From NCBI GenBank assembly GCA_042408535.1, contig JBHORA010000039.1:3715-67714 (forward strand): DNA of 64,000 nucleotides, written 5' to 3'. Below are positions 41,766 through 50,752 of the stretch, piece by piece (position 1 is the first letter of the stretch; each line of letters starts with the position of its first letter). The position numbers and the translations under genes are program-made. Origin of the DNA: BPIH01 sp042408535 (GTDB lineage Bacteria > Chloroflexota > Limnocylindria > Limnocylindrales > CSP1-4). The notes beneath the pieces were generated by a model. It did no database searches and had not been told where the DNA came from. It saw nothing but the letters and a program-made list of their open reading frames with translations.

Positions 41766-43559
41766 ATGATCGACCCGCGGGCGCCCCTCGTCGAGGTCGA
41801 GGCCCTCTCCTTTCGGTACCGGCGGGCGGCCGAACCTGCCCTCCGGGATGTCTCGTTCGCCATCGAGCCGGGATCGGTCACCCTCGTCGCCGGCCCCTCG
41901 GGCTGCGGCAAGAGCACCCTCATCCGGGCCCTGAACGGACTCGTCCCGCACGCCTACCCGGGCGAGCTCCACGGGGAGGTCCGGGTTCGGGGTCGATCCA
42001 CGAGAGAGCTTCGGCTCCGCGACATTGCCCGGACCGTCGGCACGGTCCTCCAGGACCCGGCCCGCCAGATCGTCGGGGCGACCGTCGAGTCGGAGCTCGC
42101 CTTCGGCCCCGAGAACCTCGGGCTGCCGCCGGCCGAGATTCGGCGTCGCCTGACCGCGGTGGCGAGCCGGACGGCCCTCGACCACCTCGTCGGTCGCGAA
42201 ACGGCCGCCCTCTCGGGGGGCGAGCGACAGCTCGTCGCCGTGGCCGGGATCCTCATGATGGAGCCCGAGGTCCTCGTCCTCGACGAGCCGCTGGCGAACC
42301 TCGACCCGGCGACGGCAGACCGGCTCGTCGCCATCCTTCGCGGACTGGCCGACGAGGGTCGCGCCATCGTTATCGTCGAGCACCGGGTCGAGGAAGCCCT
42401 CGCTCTCGCCCCCGACCGCGTCCTCTACCTCGATGGAGGGCGGGTTGCGTATGCCGGGCCCGTCGACGGCTTCCTTCGGGTCGCCGATCCCGCAGCCGTG
42501 AAGCTCCCCTTCGAGGTCGTCCTCGAGCGGGTCCGCTCTGCTTCGGCTTCGATTGCCACGAGGGGGCATGTCGGCTCTCCCGAAGCGAGCCCCGGGGCAG
42601 AGGTCCCACCATCGGTCGAGCCGACCTCCGACGGACGGGCGAGACCGGAGGGCGCCCTGGGAGCCGACCTGCGAGGCGAAGCAGGTGACGGGATCCCACC
42701 GCGGCTCGAGTTCCGGAGGGTCGACGTCATCCTCGGTGAGCGCCCCGTCCTCTGTGGCCTGAGCGCCCGGTTCGGGCGACGGGAAACGATCGCCGTCCTC
42801 GGGCCGAACGGGTCAGGCAAGACGACCCTCTTTCGGACGGCGATGCGGCTCGTCCCGGTGCGGGCTGGCGAGGTTTTCGTGGACGGCGTCTCCACCGCGA
42901 CGCGAACCGTCGCCGAGCTGGCGGCCGTCTTCGGCTTCGTCTTCCAGAGTCCGAGCCAGATGCTCTTCGCCCGAACCGTCCGCGACGAGCTCCTCTTCGG
43001 GCCGCGGAACCTCGGTCGAGCCGAATCGGCAGCCGAGGGCCTCCTCGCCAGGGTCCTCCGGCAGACCGCCCTCGACACGATCGAGGGGATCCTCGACCGA
43101 CCGCCCCTCACCCTCTCCTTCGGTCAGCAGAAGCGGCTCGCCCTTGCCATCGCCCTCGCCCTCGAGCCACGGACCCTCGTCCTCGACGAGCCCTCGGCGG
43201 GGCAGGACTACCGGACGGCCCGGCGCTTCATGGCCGAGGTGGGTCGGATCGGTGAGCTCGAGAGCACGTACTTCATCACCCACGACGTCGATCTTGCATT
43301 GACGCACGCAGACCGTATCCTCCTCCTTCGGGACGGGCAGGTCGTCGCCGACGGACCCCCAACCCGGGTGACGGAGGACGAGGAGCGCTGGCGGACGTGC
43401 AACCTGCACGTCACGTCGCTCATGCGGGCGAACGCCCGGTGGCGCATGGGCGACGGGCGCTTCCTCGACGCGGAGACGCTCGCCTACCGCATCGTCGCCC
43501 AGGAGCGCTTGGCGGGCGGAGGAACGAACCGGGCTCTTGAGGAAGATCGGAGGGAGTGA
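41766..43559 (+). CDS. ECF transporter ATPase, fused A and A' subunits
   Basis: 597 residues with two complete nucleotide-binding domains. Domain 1: Walker A GPSGCGKSTLIRALNG, signature LSGGERQLVAVAGILMMEP, Walker B VLVLDEPLANLDP, H-switch IVEHRVEE. Linker about 260-330. Domain 2: GPNGSGKTTLFRTAMR, signature LSFGQQKRLALAIALALEP, LVLDEPSAGQDYRTA and THDVDLALT. Most ECF modules encode A and A' as separate genes; here one chain. It energises the T-component and S-component that follow. ATG 41766, 14 bases after the SAM-hydrolase stop, so all are in one operon. Confidence 0.93.
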   Translation: MIDPRAPLVEVEALSFRYRRAAEPALRDVSFAIEPGSVTLVAGPSGCGKSTLIRALNGLVPHAYPGELHGEVRVRGRSTRELRLRDIARTVGTVLQDPARQIVGATVESELAFGPENLGLPPAEIRRRLTAVASRTALDHLVGRETAALSGGERQLVAVAGILMMEPEVLVLDEPLANLDPATADRLVAILRGLADEGRAIVIVEHRVEEALALAPDRVLYLDGGRVAYAGPVDGFLRVADPAAVKLPFEVVLERVRSASASIATRGHVGSPEASPGAEVPPSVEPTSDGRARPEGALGADLRGEAGDGIPPRLEFRRVDVILGERPVLCGLSARFGRRETIAVLGPNGSGKTTLFRTAMRLVPVRAGEVFVDGVSTATRTVAELAAVFGFVFQSPSQMLFARTVRDELLFGPRNLGRAESAAEGLLARVLRQTALDTIEGILDRPPLTLSFGQQKRLALAIALALEPRTLVLDEPSAGQDYRTARRFMAEVGRIGELESTYFITHDVDLALTHADRILLLRDGQVVADGPPTRVTEDEERWRTCNLHVTSLMRANARWRMGDGRFLDAETLAYRIVAQERLAGGGTNRALEEDRRE

Positions 43560-43561
43560 TC

Positions 43562-44122
43562 ATGGCCACGATGCAGATGCAACGGCCCGGGCTCTGGGAG
43601 GTCTCGTCCCGGGTCATCGTCTATGCCGCCATCGGGGCGGCCCTCTATGGCGTCCTCGGCCTCTTCAGCTTCGTCCTACCAGGGACGCAGAACGTTTCGG
43701 TCCGGCCCGCCTTCGCGATCGTCACCTTCTTCGGCTACTCGTTCGGGCCGATCGTGGGTCTCTTCACCGGCCTCGTCGGCAACGCCGTCATCGACCAGCT
43801 GACCGGCTACGGCTTGCTCACGGCCTGGAACTGGAGCATCGCGAACGGCCTGGCCGGGCTCATCGCCGGCCTCCTCGGAGCCGGGGCGTTGGCGACAGCG
43901 GGCGGCTCGAAGATCGTCGGCTCGGCGGTCGTGGCCGCGGTCGCGGTCGTCGTCGGCTTTCTCTTCGTCATCACCGACATCTGGGTCTTCGGCAACAGCC
44001 TCGAGACAGCGATCACCGCCAGCTACGTTCCGGTCGTCGTCGCCGACGTCATCGCCGGGGTCATCCTGACCCCGATCCTCGTTGCGGCCTGGGAGCCGTT
44101 GCGGGAGTCGCTCGGCCGCTGA
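43562..44122 (+). CDS. ECF transporter S-component
   Basis: 186 residues with six hydrophobic segments: VIVYAAIGAALYGVLGLFSF, VRPAFAIVTFFGYSFGPIVG, LFTGLVGNAVIDQL, and three more to position 175. The pattern of R-P-A-x-A-I and G-x-x-F-G-P-x-x-G-x-x-x-G is shared by ECF substrate-binding S proteins. Substrate unknown; the closest neighbour gene, a SAM hydrolase, suggests a nucleoside- or methionine-related ligand (inference). ATG 43562 lies after GGAGGGAG; an upstream GTG at 43556 would overlap the ATPase stop. Coupled to the ATPase gene by overlap. Confidence 0.85.
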   Translation: MATMQMQRPGLWEVSSRVIVYAAIGAALYGVLGLFSFVLPGTQNVSVRPAFAIVTFFGYSFGPIVGLFTGLVGNAVIDQLTGYGLLTAWNWSIANGLAGLIAGLLGAGALATAGGSKIVGSAVVAAVAVVVGFLFVITDIWVFGNSLETAITASYVPVVVADVIAGVILTPILVAAWEPLRESLGR

Positions 44123-44207
44123 AGGCTCGGACCCTGAGCCGACAAGGCTCGCCAGGGTTTTGGCGCGCCATGGAGGCGCCGAAGGCGGCCGCCGCCCGGT
44201 CGCGACG

Positions 44208-45059
44208 ATGATCGTCACCCCGCGCTATCTGGCCCGAGGGTCGTGGCTCGCCCGCCGCGACCCTCGGGTGCCACTCGTCGTCGGCGTCTGCGCGGCGGCG
44301 ACGGTCATCCAGGTCTGGGATGCTCGAATCGTCCTCGTCCTCCTTGGTCTCGCCCTTGTCTACTACCGAACGGCCGCCATCCCGTGGCGGGCCGTTCGGC
44401 GGCAGTGGCTCTTCGCCCTCGCCTTCGTCAGCCTCCTCGTGCTCGTCAATACCTTCCTCACCGGGGGCGAGATCGGCGGTCTCGACCCGCGGACGTTCCG
44501 GCCCCTCTTCCGCATCCCGATCGTCGGAACGGTGATCTACGCCGAGACCATCTCGTATGGGGTAACGCAGCTCCTCCGCTTCGTCACCTTCGTCGCCGTC
44601 GGCTTCCCGATCGCCTACGCCATCGCCCCGGCCGATCTCGGGGTCGCCCTCGCCCGGCTCGGCCTCCCGGACCGCTTCGCGGTCGGGATCGACCTGACGT
44701 TCCGCTTCCTGCCCTCGCTCGCCGCCGACTTCCAGGAGACGATCGACGCCCAGCGGATCCGCGGCTACGAATGGGACCGCGGCGGTCGGAACCCGATCGC
44801 CCGGCTCCGACAGGCGACGCCGCTCATCGTCCCCCTCACGATGCGGGCCATCGTCGGTGCCGAGGACACGATCGATGCCATGGACCTGCGCGCCTTCGGG
44901 ACGGGTCGCCGGACCTGGCTTCGCGAGCTGCGGTTCGACGCCGTCGATCGGCTCGTCGTCGGCGTCGCCGTTGGGACCCTGGCTGCCGTCACGGTCGTCG
45001 GCTTCGCCGGCTACGCGAGGCTCTGGGTGTTTCCCTTCTTGCTCGGTCCGGCGGGGTAG
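44208..45059 (+). CDS. ECF transporter T-component (EcfT)
   Basis: 283 residues. Membrane segments run from about residue 23 to 270, with the two coupling helices carrying the conserved Ala-x-Arg-x-Arg-Gly motifs: IDAQRIRGYEWDRGG and IDAMDLRAFGTGRRT. The first cytoplasmic part (YLARGSWLARRDPRVP) is the usual N-terminal amphipathic segment. EcfT holds the S- and A-components together. ATG 44208, 85 bases after the S-component gene. Next gene is convergent, so the operon ends here. Confidence 0.9.
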   Translation: MIVTPRYLARGSWLARRDPRVPLVVGVCAAATVIQVWDARIVLVLLGLALVYYRTAAIPWRAVRRQWLFALAFVSLLVLVNTFLTGGEIGGLDPRTFRPLFRIPIVGTVIYAETISYGVTQLLRFVTFVAVGFPIAYAIAPADLGVALARLGLPDRFAVGIDLTFRFLPSLAADFQETIDAQRIRGYEWDRGGRNPIARLRQATPLIVPLTMRAIVGAEDTIDAMDLRAFGTGRRTWLRELRFDAVDRLVVGVAVGTLAAVTVVGFAGYARLWVFPFLLGPAG

Positions 45060-45094
45060 GGCAGCCACCGCGGGATCCGGGGCGCCCGAGCCGG

Positions 45095-46021
45095 TCAGCG
45101 TTCGATGGCGCTCCCCCGGCAGGCGTCGACGAAGACCCGCCAGAGGCGCTCGAACTCGGGCGGCGACGTCTCGATCCGCTCGGGATGGCACTGAACGCCG
45201 ACGACGAGGCGGTCGCCGATCGCCTCGAGGGCCTCGACAATCTCGCCGGCCGGCGACCAGGCGTAGCCGGCGGCGATGAGGCCGGGCGCCAGGTCGACGG
45301 GGCGAACGGCCTGGTGGTGCGAGGAGTTGACGCGGAGCCGGCCGCTCCCCGAGGCCGGGGCGAGGATCCGGGCCAGCCGCGTTCCGGGGACGAGCCGGAG
45401 ATCGTGGCACCGCTCCGGCCGCCCGAGGGCGTCCCGGCCGCAGGTCCGCTCGCCAACCCCGGCTCCCGCCCCGTCCCTGACGCCCGCCCCGTCCCTGACG
45501 CCCGCCCCGTCCCTGACGCCCGCCCCGTCCCTGGCCGCCGCCTCGTCCCTGGCCGCCGCCCCACCCGCGCTCGCCGCCTCGCTCGCCGCCTCGCCCGTCG
45601 CCTCGGACGGCCGGTCGTGCCCGTCGACGTGCTGGAGGAGCCGACCCCCCGAGAAGACATTGATCGCCTGGTGCCCCCGACAGATGCCGAGGACCGGGAC
45701 GCCCCGCTCGGCTGCCGTCGCCCAGGCTTCGGCCTCGAGCTCGTCCCTGGCTGCGTCGATCACCCGCGCCCCGGCCGCGGCCGCGCCGTAGCGTTCGGGG
45801 GCAATGTCGGCACCGCCCGAGAGGAGGAGGCCAGCCATCCTCTCGAAGGCTCGTCGCCGCTCTGCGGCCGAGGCCCGCGCGTCGATCGGGATCGGGTCGC
45901 CGCCGTGCCGCCGGACGGCTTCGAGGTAGCGGGCGTTGACCGCCGCCGTCCGAGCCGGATCGCGTTCCCCCGACTCGCCGGGCGCTGCGAGGGTGACGAG
46001 GATGAACGGTCCGCGTGCCAT
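45095..46021 (-). CDS. Class I glutamine amidotransferase, peptidase C26 type
   Basis: 308 residues. Nucleophile Cys in PVLGICRGHQAINVF, and the His-Glu pair in VVGVQCHPERIET. The N-terminal ILVTLAAPGESGERD and LSGGADIAPERYG fit gamma-glutamyl-gamma-aminobutyrate hydrolase (PuuD-like) enzymes, which release GABA or cut gamma-glutamyl amides. A low-complexity insert (SEAASAGGAAARDEAAARDG, then GVRDGA repeats) around residues 145-190 comes from an 18-base repeat at 45466-45540 and sits in a loop. ATG 46021. The gene is 22 bases from the next minus-strand gene and likely cotranscribed with the deacetylase. Confidence 0.85.
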   Translation of the reverse strand: MARGPFILVTLAAPGESGERDPARTAAVNARYLEAVRRHGGDPIPIDARASAAERRRAFERMAGLLLSGGADIAPERYGAAAAGARVIDAARDELEAEAWATAAERGVPVLGICRGHQAINVFSGGRLLQHVDGHDRPSEATGEAASEAASAGGAAARDEAAARDGAGVRDGAGVRDGAGVRDGAGAGVGERTCGRDALGRPERCHDLRLVPGTRLARILAPASGSGRLRVNSSHHQAVRPVDLAPGLIAAGYAWSPAGEIVEALEAIGDRLVVGVQCHPERIETSPPEFERLWRVFVDACRGSAIER

Positions 46022-46043
46022 GCCCAGCCCTCCTCTGTGGGCC

Positions 46044-47243
46044 CTAGCGTCCGAACATCGTGTCGAGGGTGACCGGGACGAGGCCCCGCTCCCGGAGCCC
46101 GTCGACGATCCGTGGCAGCGCCTCGAGGGTGTGGTAGCCCCCGAGGTGCATGAGGACGATCGAGCCGCCCTGGACCCGCGACAGGACCTTGGCGACGATA
46201 TCGTCCGTCGTCGGCCCACCGTCGGCCTCGGGCTTCCAGTCGATCGTGTCGATGTCCCACATGACCGTGTAGCTCCAGCCGGCGACGCCGACGGCCGCCC
46301 GGACCGCTGCGTTCTGGGCCCCGTAGGGAGGCCGGAACCAGGGCCGGGTCGAGCGCCCCGTGATCGGCTCGACAACCGCCTCCGTCCGCTCGAGCTGGTC
46401 GACCATCTGGGTCGCGGTCAGGGTCGTGAAGTTCGGGTGATCCCAGCTGTGGTTGCCGACCCGGAAGAGGTCCGGGTGGGCGGCCGCCCGTTCGATGACG
46501 GCCCGCCCGACGGCCGTCGTCGAGACGACCTTGCCGGTGGGGAAGATCGTGGCCGGGACGTCGTTGGCGATGAGCCAGTCCATGATGTCGAGGGCTGGGT
46601 CGAGCCGGCCGCCCATGTCGAGGGTGAGGGCGACCGCGTTCGAGCCGCGCGGGCCGGAGGAGATGAGGAGGCTCGTCCCCGCCGTCGGCGTCGGGGCCGG
46701 CGGGAGCGTCAAGGTCGGGATCGGCGTCGTCGTCAGCCTCGGTGTCGGGATCTCCTCATCGCCGAGGACGACGCCCGGAACGATGACGAGCTCCCAGCCG
46801 GCGGCGATCGTGTTCGGGTCGTAGTCCGGCGACTCCGGGTCGAGGCTCGGGTAGCGGTCGCGGTTCCAGTAGGCGATGCTCCGGATGTCGGTCGCGAAGC
46901 GGCGAGCGATGGAGCTCAGGGTGTCGCCGCGCAGGACGACGTAGGTGAGCGGGGTCGGCGAAGCCGGCGCCGTTGGCGAGCCGGGACCGGAGGGTGGCGG
47001 GTTTGACGGGTTCGTGGCCGGCCCGCTCGGGGCCGGCGAAGCGGGCGTCGACGGCGAGGGTCGATCGGAGCCGCTGGCGACGGGACTCGCACTCGAGCCG
47101 GTCGCCGACCCGGTGGGCCCGGCGGCGCCGCAGCTCGCCACGAGGAAGACGACGAGGAGGACAACGAGGAAGGTAACGGCCGGCCCGAGGGCGAGAGCCC
47201 GGGGGCCGGCCGGGCGGCGCGGCGCGAGGGCGGGATGATGCAT
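46044..47243 (-). CDS. LysM-containing polysaccharide deacetylase lipoprotein
   Basis: 399 residues. Signal peptide with a lipobox-like VASC (about residue 37-40), then an acidic Ser/Pro/Gly spacer. A LysM domain follows (TYVVLRGDTLSSIARRFATD, residues about 95-145) that binds peptidoglycan. Then a NodB domain: motif 1 ALTLDMGGRLDPALDI, zinc ligands NHSWDHPNF, RPPYGAQN, DIDTIDW and LMHLGG. In motif 1 the second Asp of the usual T-F-D-D-G is Met, which removes one metal ligand, so activity is uncertain. It anchors to the membrane and should act on cell-wall glycan. Start ATG 47243 or 47264. Confidence 0.85.
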   Translation of the reverse strand: MHHPALAPRRPAGPRALALGPAVTFLVVLLVVFLVASCGAAGPTGSATGSSASPVASGSDRPSPSTPASPAPSGPATNPSNPPPSGPGSPTAPASPTPLTYVVLRGDTLSSIARRFATDIRSIAYWNRDRYPSLDPESPDYDPNTIAAGWELVIVPGVVLGDEEIPTPRLTTTPIPTLTLPPAPTPTAGTSLLISSGPRGSNAVALTLDMGGRLDPALDIMDWLIANDVPATIFPTGKVVSTTAVGRAVIERAAAHPDLFRVGNHSWDHPNFTTLTATQMVDQLERTEAVVEPITGRSTRPWFRPPYGAQNAAVRAAVGVAGWSYTVMWDIDTIDWKPEADGGPTTDDIVAKVLSRVQGGSIVLMHLGGYHTLEALPRIVDGLRERGLVPVTLDTMFGR

Positions 47244-47296
47244 GGCAGCACCAGTGTGACGCATGGCGGCCGTCGATGTGGCGCCACGCGGAAGGA

Positions 47297-47390
47297 CGTG
47301 GCGCAGCCGCTCCGTCCAGCTGCGTGGCGCAGCCGCTCCGTCCAGCTGCTCGGCGCAGCCGCTCCAGGCAGCCGAGGCAGCCGCTCCAGG
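47297..47390. repeat. 26-base tandem repeat upstream of the deacetylase
   Basis: Two full copies and a partial third of a 26-base unit beginning CGTGGCGCAGCCGCTCC, ending in a degenerate half. They occupy the leader between the GGDEF gene end and the deacetylase start, so may influence expression. Confidence 0.6.
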
Positions 47391-47462
47391 ACGTGCCACG
47401 CGCCCAAGGCGCGCCGCTGGCTGGTCATCCCATCGGCCCCCGCCGCGGAGGACGGGATGGCC

Positions 47463-50438
47463 TCAGGCGAGCCGGAGACTCGGTGGGTCGACGGGCGTCG
47501 GGACCTGGAGGCCGAGCTCTCCCGCGAGGGCCTCACCCTCGGCGGCCGTCGCGATCCGCCCGTGACCACCTCGCTTGGCGACGAAGCAGGCTCGATCGGC
47601 GGCCAGGAGGACCTCCTCGGGCGTTCGCCCGTTGGCTGGGAACGTCGCCGCCCCGATCGAGCAGCTGACAGTGAGCCCGGCCCGGGCCCACTCCGACCCT
47701 GGTCCCCCGACGGCAAGGACGGCGTCCCGGATCCGGCTTGCCGCGGCGACGGTGCCGCTCATGTCCGCTCCCCGGAGGATGATGGCGAACTCGTCGCCGC
47801 CGTAGCGGAAGACCCAGTCCGCCCCTCGTCCGACCCGCGGGATCGCGGCGGCGATGTCCCGGAGGTAGCGGTCGCCGGCCTGGTGGCCGAGGGCGTCGTT
47901 CACGCTCTTGAAGTCGTCGAGGTCGACCATGAGGAGGCCGAAGGGTTCGCCAGCCTCGACGAGTCGGGCGAGCCATTCCTTGAAGGTCCCGTGGTTGAGG
48001 AGCCCGGTCAAGGCGTCGGTCTGGGCCCGGACGGCAACGGCCCGGTGGACCTCCGCGTTCTGGAGGGCGATGGAGACCTGGGCCGCGAAGAGCTTCACGA
48101 GCTCGAACTCGTCGGGGGTGTAGCGCCGAGTGCCGAACCGCTCGAGCATGAGGATCCCGGTTGCCCCCGTCCGCCCGCGAAGCGGGGCGACGATCCGGCT
48201 TCCCACCCGAGCTCCTCCGGCCGGCGCGTCCCCAGCGCCTCCCGGCGAACGGTCGGACGATGCCGATCCCTCGACGAGGCGCGGACTGTTCTCCTCGAGG
48301 ACGAGCTTCGCCAGGCGTCGGGCTTCGGCGTCCCAGTTCGCGGGCGCTGCCGTCGAAAGGCCCTTCGCGGCGAGGGGTCGGAGGCTCATCGCCTGCGAAT
48401 CGACGACGGCGATCGTGATCCGGTCGTAGCCGATGATCGAGGCGAGCCCATCGGCGACCTGATCGAGGACGGCCCGCGGGTCGAGGGTCGCCAGGATCGA
48501 CTCGGTCATCCGGAGGAGCTCCCGCTGACCAACGAGCTGACGCTCGAGGGCTGCCGACTGGGCCCGGAGCCGCTCGGTGGCGTCGGCGTTCGCCATCGCC
48601 TGGGCCGCGAAGCTGGCGTAGATGACGAGGAGCCGCAGATCGTCGTCGGTGAACTGGTGGAGGCCGAGTTTCGAGAGGACGAGGACCCCGAGGACGTCGT
48701 CCTCGTGGAGCATCGGCGCCAGGAGCATCGACTCGTCGAGGTCGGCGTCGGTGCCGGGGATCGTGAGGGCCCGCGGATCGTGGGCGGCGTCGCCGACGAT
48801 CTGGGCGACCCGATGCGCGGCGACCCAGCCGGTGAGGCCGAGCCCGACCTTCGTCCGAAGCTGGTCCGGCGTCTCGTCCACGTACTCGCCGATCCGCCCC
48901 CGCATGGCGACCGGGATGAGGTCTTCGCCGTAGCGCCGATAGACGCGGACGTTGTGGTGATCGATGAGCTCGCTCAGCTCGGAGACGATCGCCTCGCCGA
49001 TCTCCCGCACCGACGACAGTCGGGAGAGCCTCGCTCCAAGCTGCTGGATCGAGGCGAGCTGGGCCGTCCAGCGCGCCATCTGCCCGTAGTCCCGGGCGGT
49101 CCGGACGGCGACGCTGGCATGGTCGGCGAAGGCCGCCAAGGTGGCGAGGTCGGCCGGTGCAAACGAGCGACCCGCCGCGGGATAGAGATCGAGGAGGCCG
49201 AGGGTGACCCCCCGGTCGACGAGCGGCACGACCGCGCGACCGACGACGCCCTCCTGGACGGCAGCCGAGCGAAGGGCAGCCTCCCGCGGGTCTGACCGGA
49301 TGTCGCTGCTCGTCCGCGGCTCGCGGGTGGCGAGGGCCTCCGCCACGAGGGAGGAGCGGGCGGGATCCGAGACGAGGGCGAGATAGGCCGCCGACAGACG
49401 ACGCGCGATCCCGACCTCGAAGCGGCCGGGGAGCCCGCGGGCGAGGTAGATGGCTCCCCGGTCGGCCCCGAAGAAGACGAGGGCGTGGTCGATGAGGGTC
49501 TCGAGAACCTGGCCGAGGTCGAGACGCCCGCCGAGGTCGAGGGCGATCCGGCGGAGCGCCTCGGTCGATTGGAGCGCTCGACGGGCGTCAGCTTCGGCTC
49601 GTTCGGCTCGGACGATGGCGCCGACGATCCCAGCGAGGCTGCCAGCGAAGTCGGGGCGTGGCAGCGAGGCGAGGGGGCCGTCCGTGGCGAGCCAGAGGAT
49701 CGCCGGCAGGCTGCCCCCTGCCGGAGCGGCGACCGCGAGCTCCGGGCCGAGTCCGACGATCGGTTCGGTTCCGGGTCCAGGGAACGAGGCGAGGCCGCTC
49801 CGGAGGGCCGCCGTGAGGAGACGGTGTCCCGGGTCGAGGGGGCCCGCCGGGCCGGTACCCGCCGTGGCCCGGGCGACGAAGCCTTCGGTCTCGAGCTGCC
49901 AGACGCCGACGGCGGCAAGACCGAGGCCATCGAGAATCGCCCGGATGGCGGCGCCGAGCGGGTTTGGACTACCCGCGTCGGCAGCGGCGAGGCCGACGCG
50001 AGTGACGAGGTCGAGCTCGATTCGCCGTCGCTCGGCCTCGAGGAGGCTGTCGGCGACAGGCGTTGTCGGGTGGGCGAGGGAGTCGTGGTCCGGCCCCGGC
50101 GAGGCTCGCCACCCGGCGAGGCCCCCGCCACCGTCCGGCGGCGCGGTTCGGGCCCCGCGTGGCGTCGCCCCCGGCACCTTTGCCGGAGCGTCGTCGAGCG
50201 ACTCGCGGGCGCGATCGTGGCGACCTCGCTGGGTCTCGGCCAGGAACCGCTCGAGATCGGCGAGGCGGAAGCGCCGGTCACCGCGAGCGTTGATCCGGAA
50301 GTGGCGGAGGAGACCTCGGTCGCTCCAGGCCCGGACGGTGTTCGGATGGACGCCGAGGATCCGGGCGGTCCGGGTGACGGAGAGGGTCGCCTCCGTCCGC
50401 CGGGGAGAGGGCGGTGGATCGTTCGAGAAATCGGGCAT
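47463..50438 (-). CDS. HTH / four-GAF / GGDEF diguanylate cyclase
   Basis: 991 residues. N-terminal excisionase/MerR-like helix-turn-helix (about 18-70, SVTRTARILGVHPNTVRAWS, DRGLLRHFRINARGDRRFRL). Then GAF-like regions at about 140-280, 290-445, 455-610 and 635-800. The C-terminal GGDEF domain (about 805-970) has RYGGDEFAIILRGADMSGTV, catalytic motif GGDEF. Five residues before it, RGAD-WVFRY gives the inhibitory RxxD site intact. It should make cyclic di-GMP in response to GAF ligands. An N-terminal DNA-binding module on a diguanylate cyclase is unusual. GTG or ATG start at 50438. Minus strand; upstream 50439-50752 holds no gene. Confidence 0.88.
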   Translation of the reverse strand: MPDFSNDPPPSPRRTEATLSVTRTARILGVHPNTVRAWSDRGLLRHFRINARGDRRFRLADLERFLAETQRGRHDRARESLDDAPAKVPGATPRGARTAPPDGGGGLAGWRASPGPDHDSLAHPTTPVADSLLEAERRRIELDLVTRVGLAAADAGSPNPLGAAIRAILDGLGLAAVGVWQLETEGFVARATAGTGPAGPLDPGHRLLTAALRSGLASFPGPGTEPIVGLGPELAVAAPAGGSLPAILWLATDGPLASLPRPDFAGSLAGIVGAIVRAERAEADARRALQSTEALRRIALDLGGRLDLGQVLETLIDHALVFFGADRGAIYLARGLPGRFEVGIARRLSAAYLALVSDPARSSLVAEALATREPRTSSDIRSDPREAALRSAAVQEGVVGRAVVPLVDRGVTLGLLDLYPAAGRSFAPADLATLAAFADHASVAVRTARDYGQMARWTAQLASIQQLGARLSRLSSVREIGEAIVSELSELIDHHNVRVYRRYGEDLIPVAMRGRIGEYVDETPDQLRTKVGLGLTGWVAAHRVAQIVGDAAHDPRALTIPGTDADLDESMLLAPMLHEDDVLGVLVLSKLGLHQFTDDDLRLLVIYASFAAQAMANADATERLRAQSAALERQLVGQRELLRMTESILATLDPRAVLDQVADGLASIIGYDRITIAVVDSQAMSLRPLAAKGLSTAAPANWDAEARRLAKLVLEENSPRLVEGSASSDRSPGGAGDAPAGGARVGSRIVAPLRGRTGATGILMLERFGTRRYTPDEFELVKLFAAQVSIALQNAEVHRAVAVRAQTDALTGLLNHGTFKEWLARLVEAGEPFGLLMVDLDDFKSVNDALGHQAGDRYLRDIAAAIPRVGRGADWVFRYGGDEFAIILRGADMSGTVAAASRIRDAVLAVGGPGSEWARAGLTVSCSIGAATFPANGRTPEEVLLAADRACFVAKRGGHGRIATAAEGEALAGELGLQVPTPVDPPSLRLA

Positions 50439-50752
50439 CGTCGAGGTGGGTGACCGGAGCTCCGTGTGCTGTTCGTGTCCTCTCGTGGCCGGGAGCGACC
50501 CGCCCCGGGCCGACGACGCTCGCTGCGGGACCGGGATCCCTGGTGGGAAATGTGAAGTCGGCGAGCGGAACGGTACAGACGGTCACAGATCCTGCCAATG
50601 GGACGAAGGTCCCGCCGGGCTGACGCTTCTGGCGTCCTCACCGAAGCCACCGGGGCGCCGAAGCGCGGAGTTCGACGGACCCGGAGCGGGGCCCCGGCGG
50701 GAGCCCCCGCAGCGCCCCCAGCGACGGATCCGCTGCCGGCCCGCGGCGGCCC
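50439..50752. other. Intergenic, nothing recognised
   Basis: About 310 bases between the GGDEF gene and a membrane-protein gene, both on the minus strand. No reading frame or repeat of note; presumably the promoter of the GGDEF gene. Confidence 0.4.

Noticed and set aside
47235..49295. 686-codon open frame on the plus strand opposite the GGDEF gene
   Set aside because: Mirror of codon-biased GC-rich coding DNA; composition is charged and lacks domains, while the minus strand encodes a clear GGDEF protein. Similar long opposite frames at 16189-18501, 19758-21608 and 25189-27813 were rejected for the same reason.
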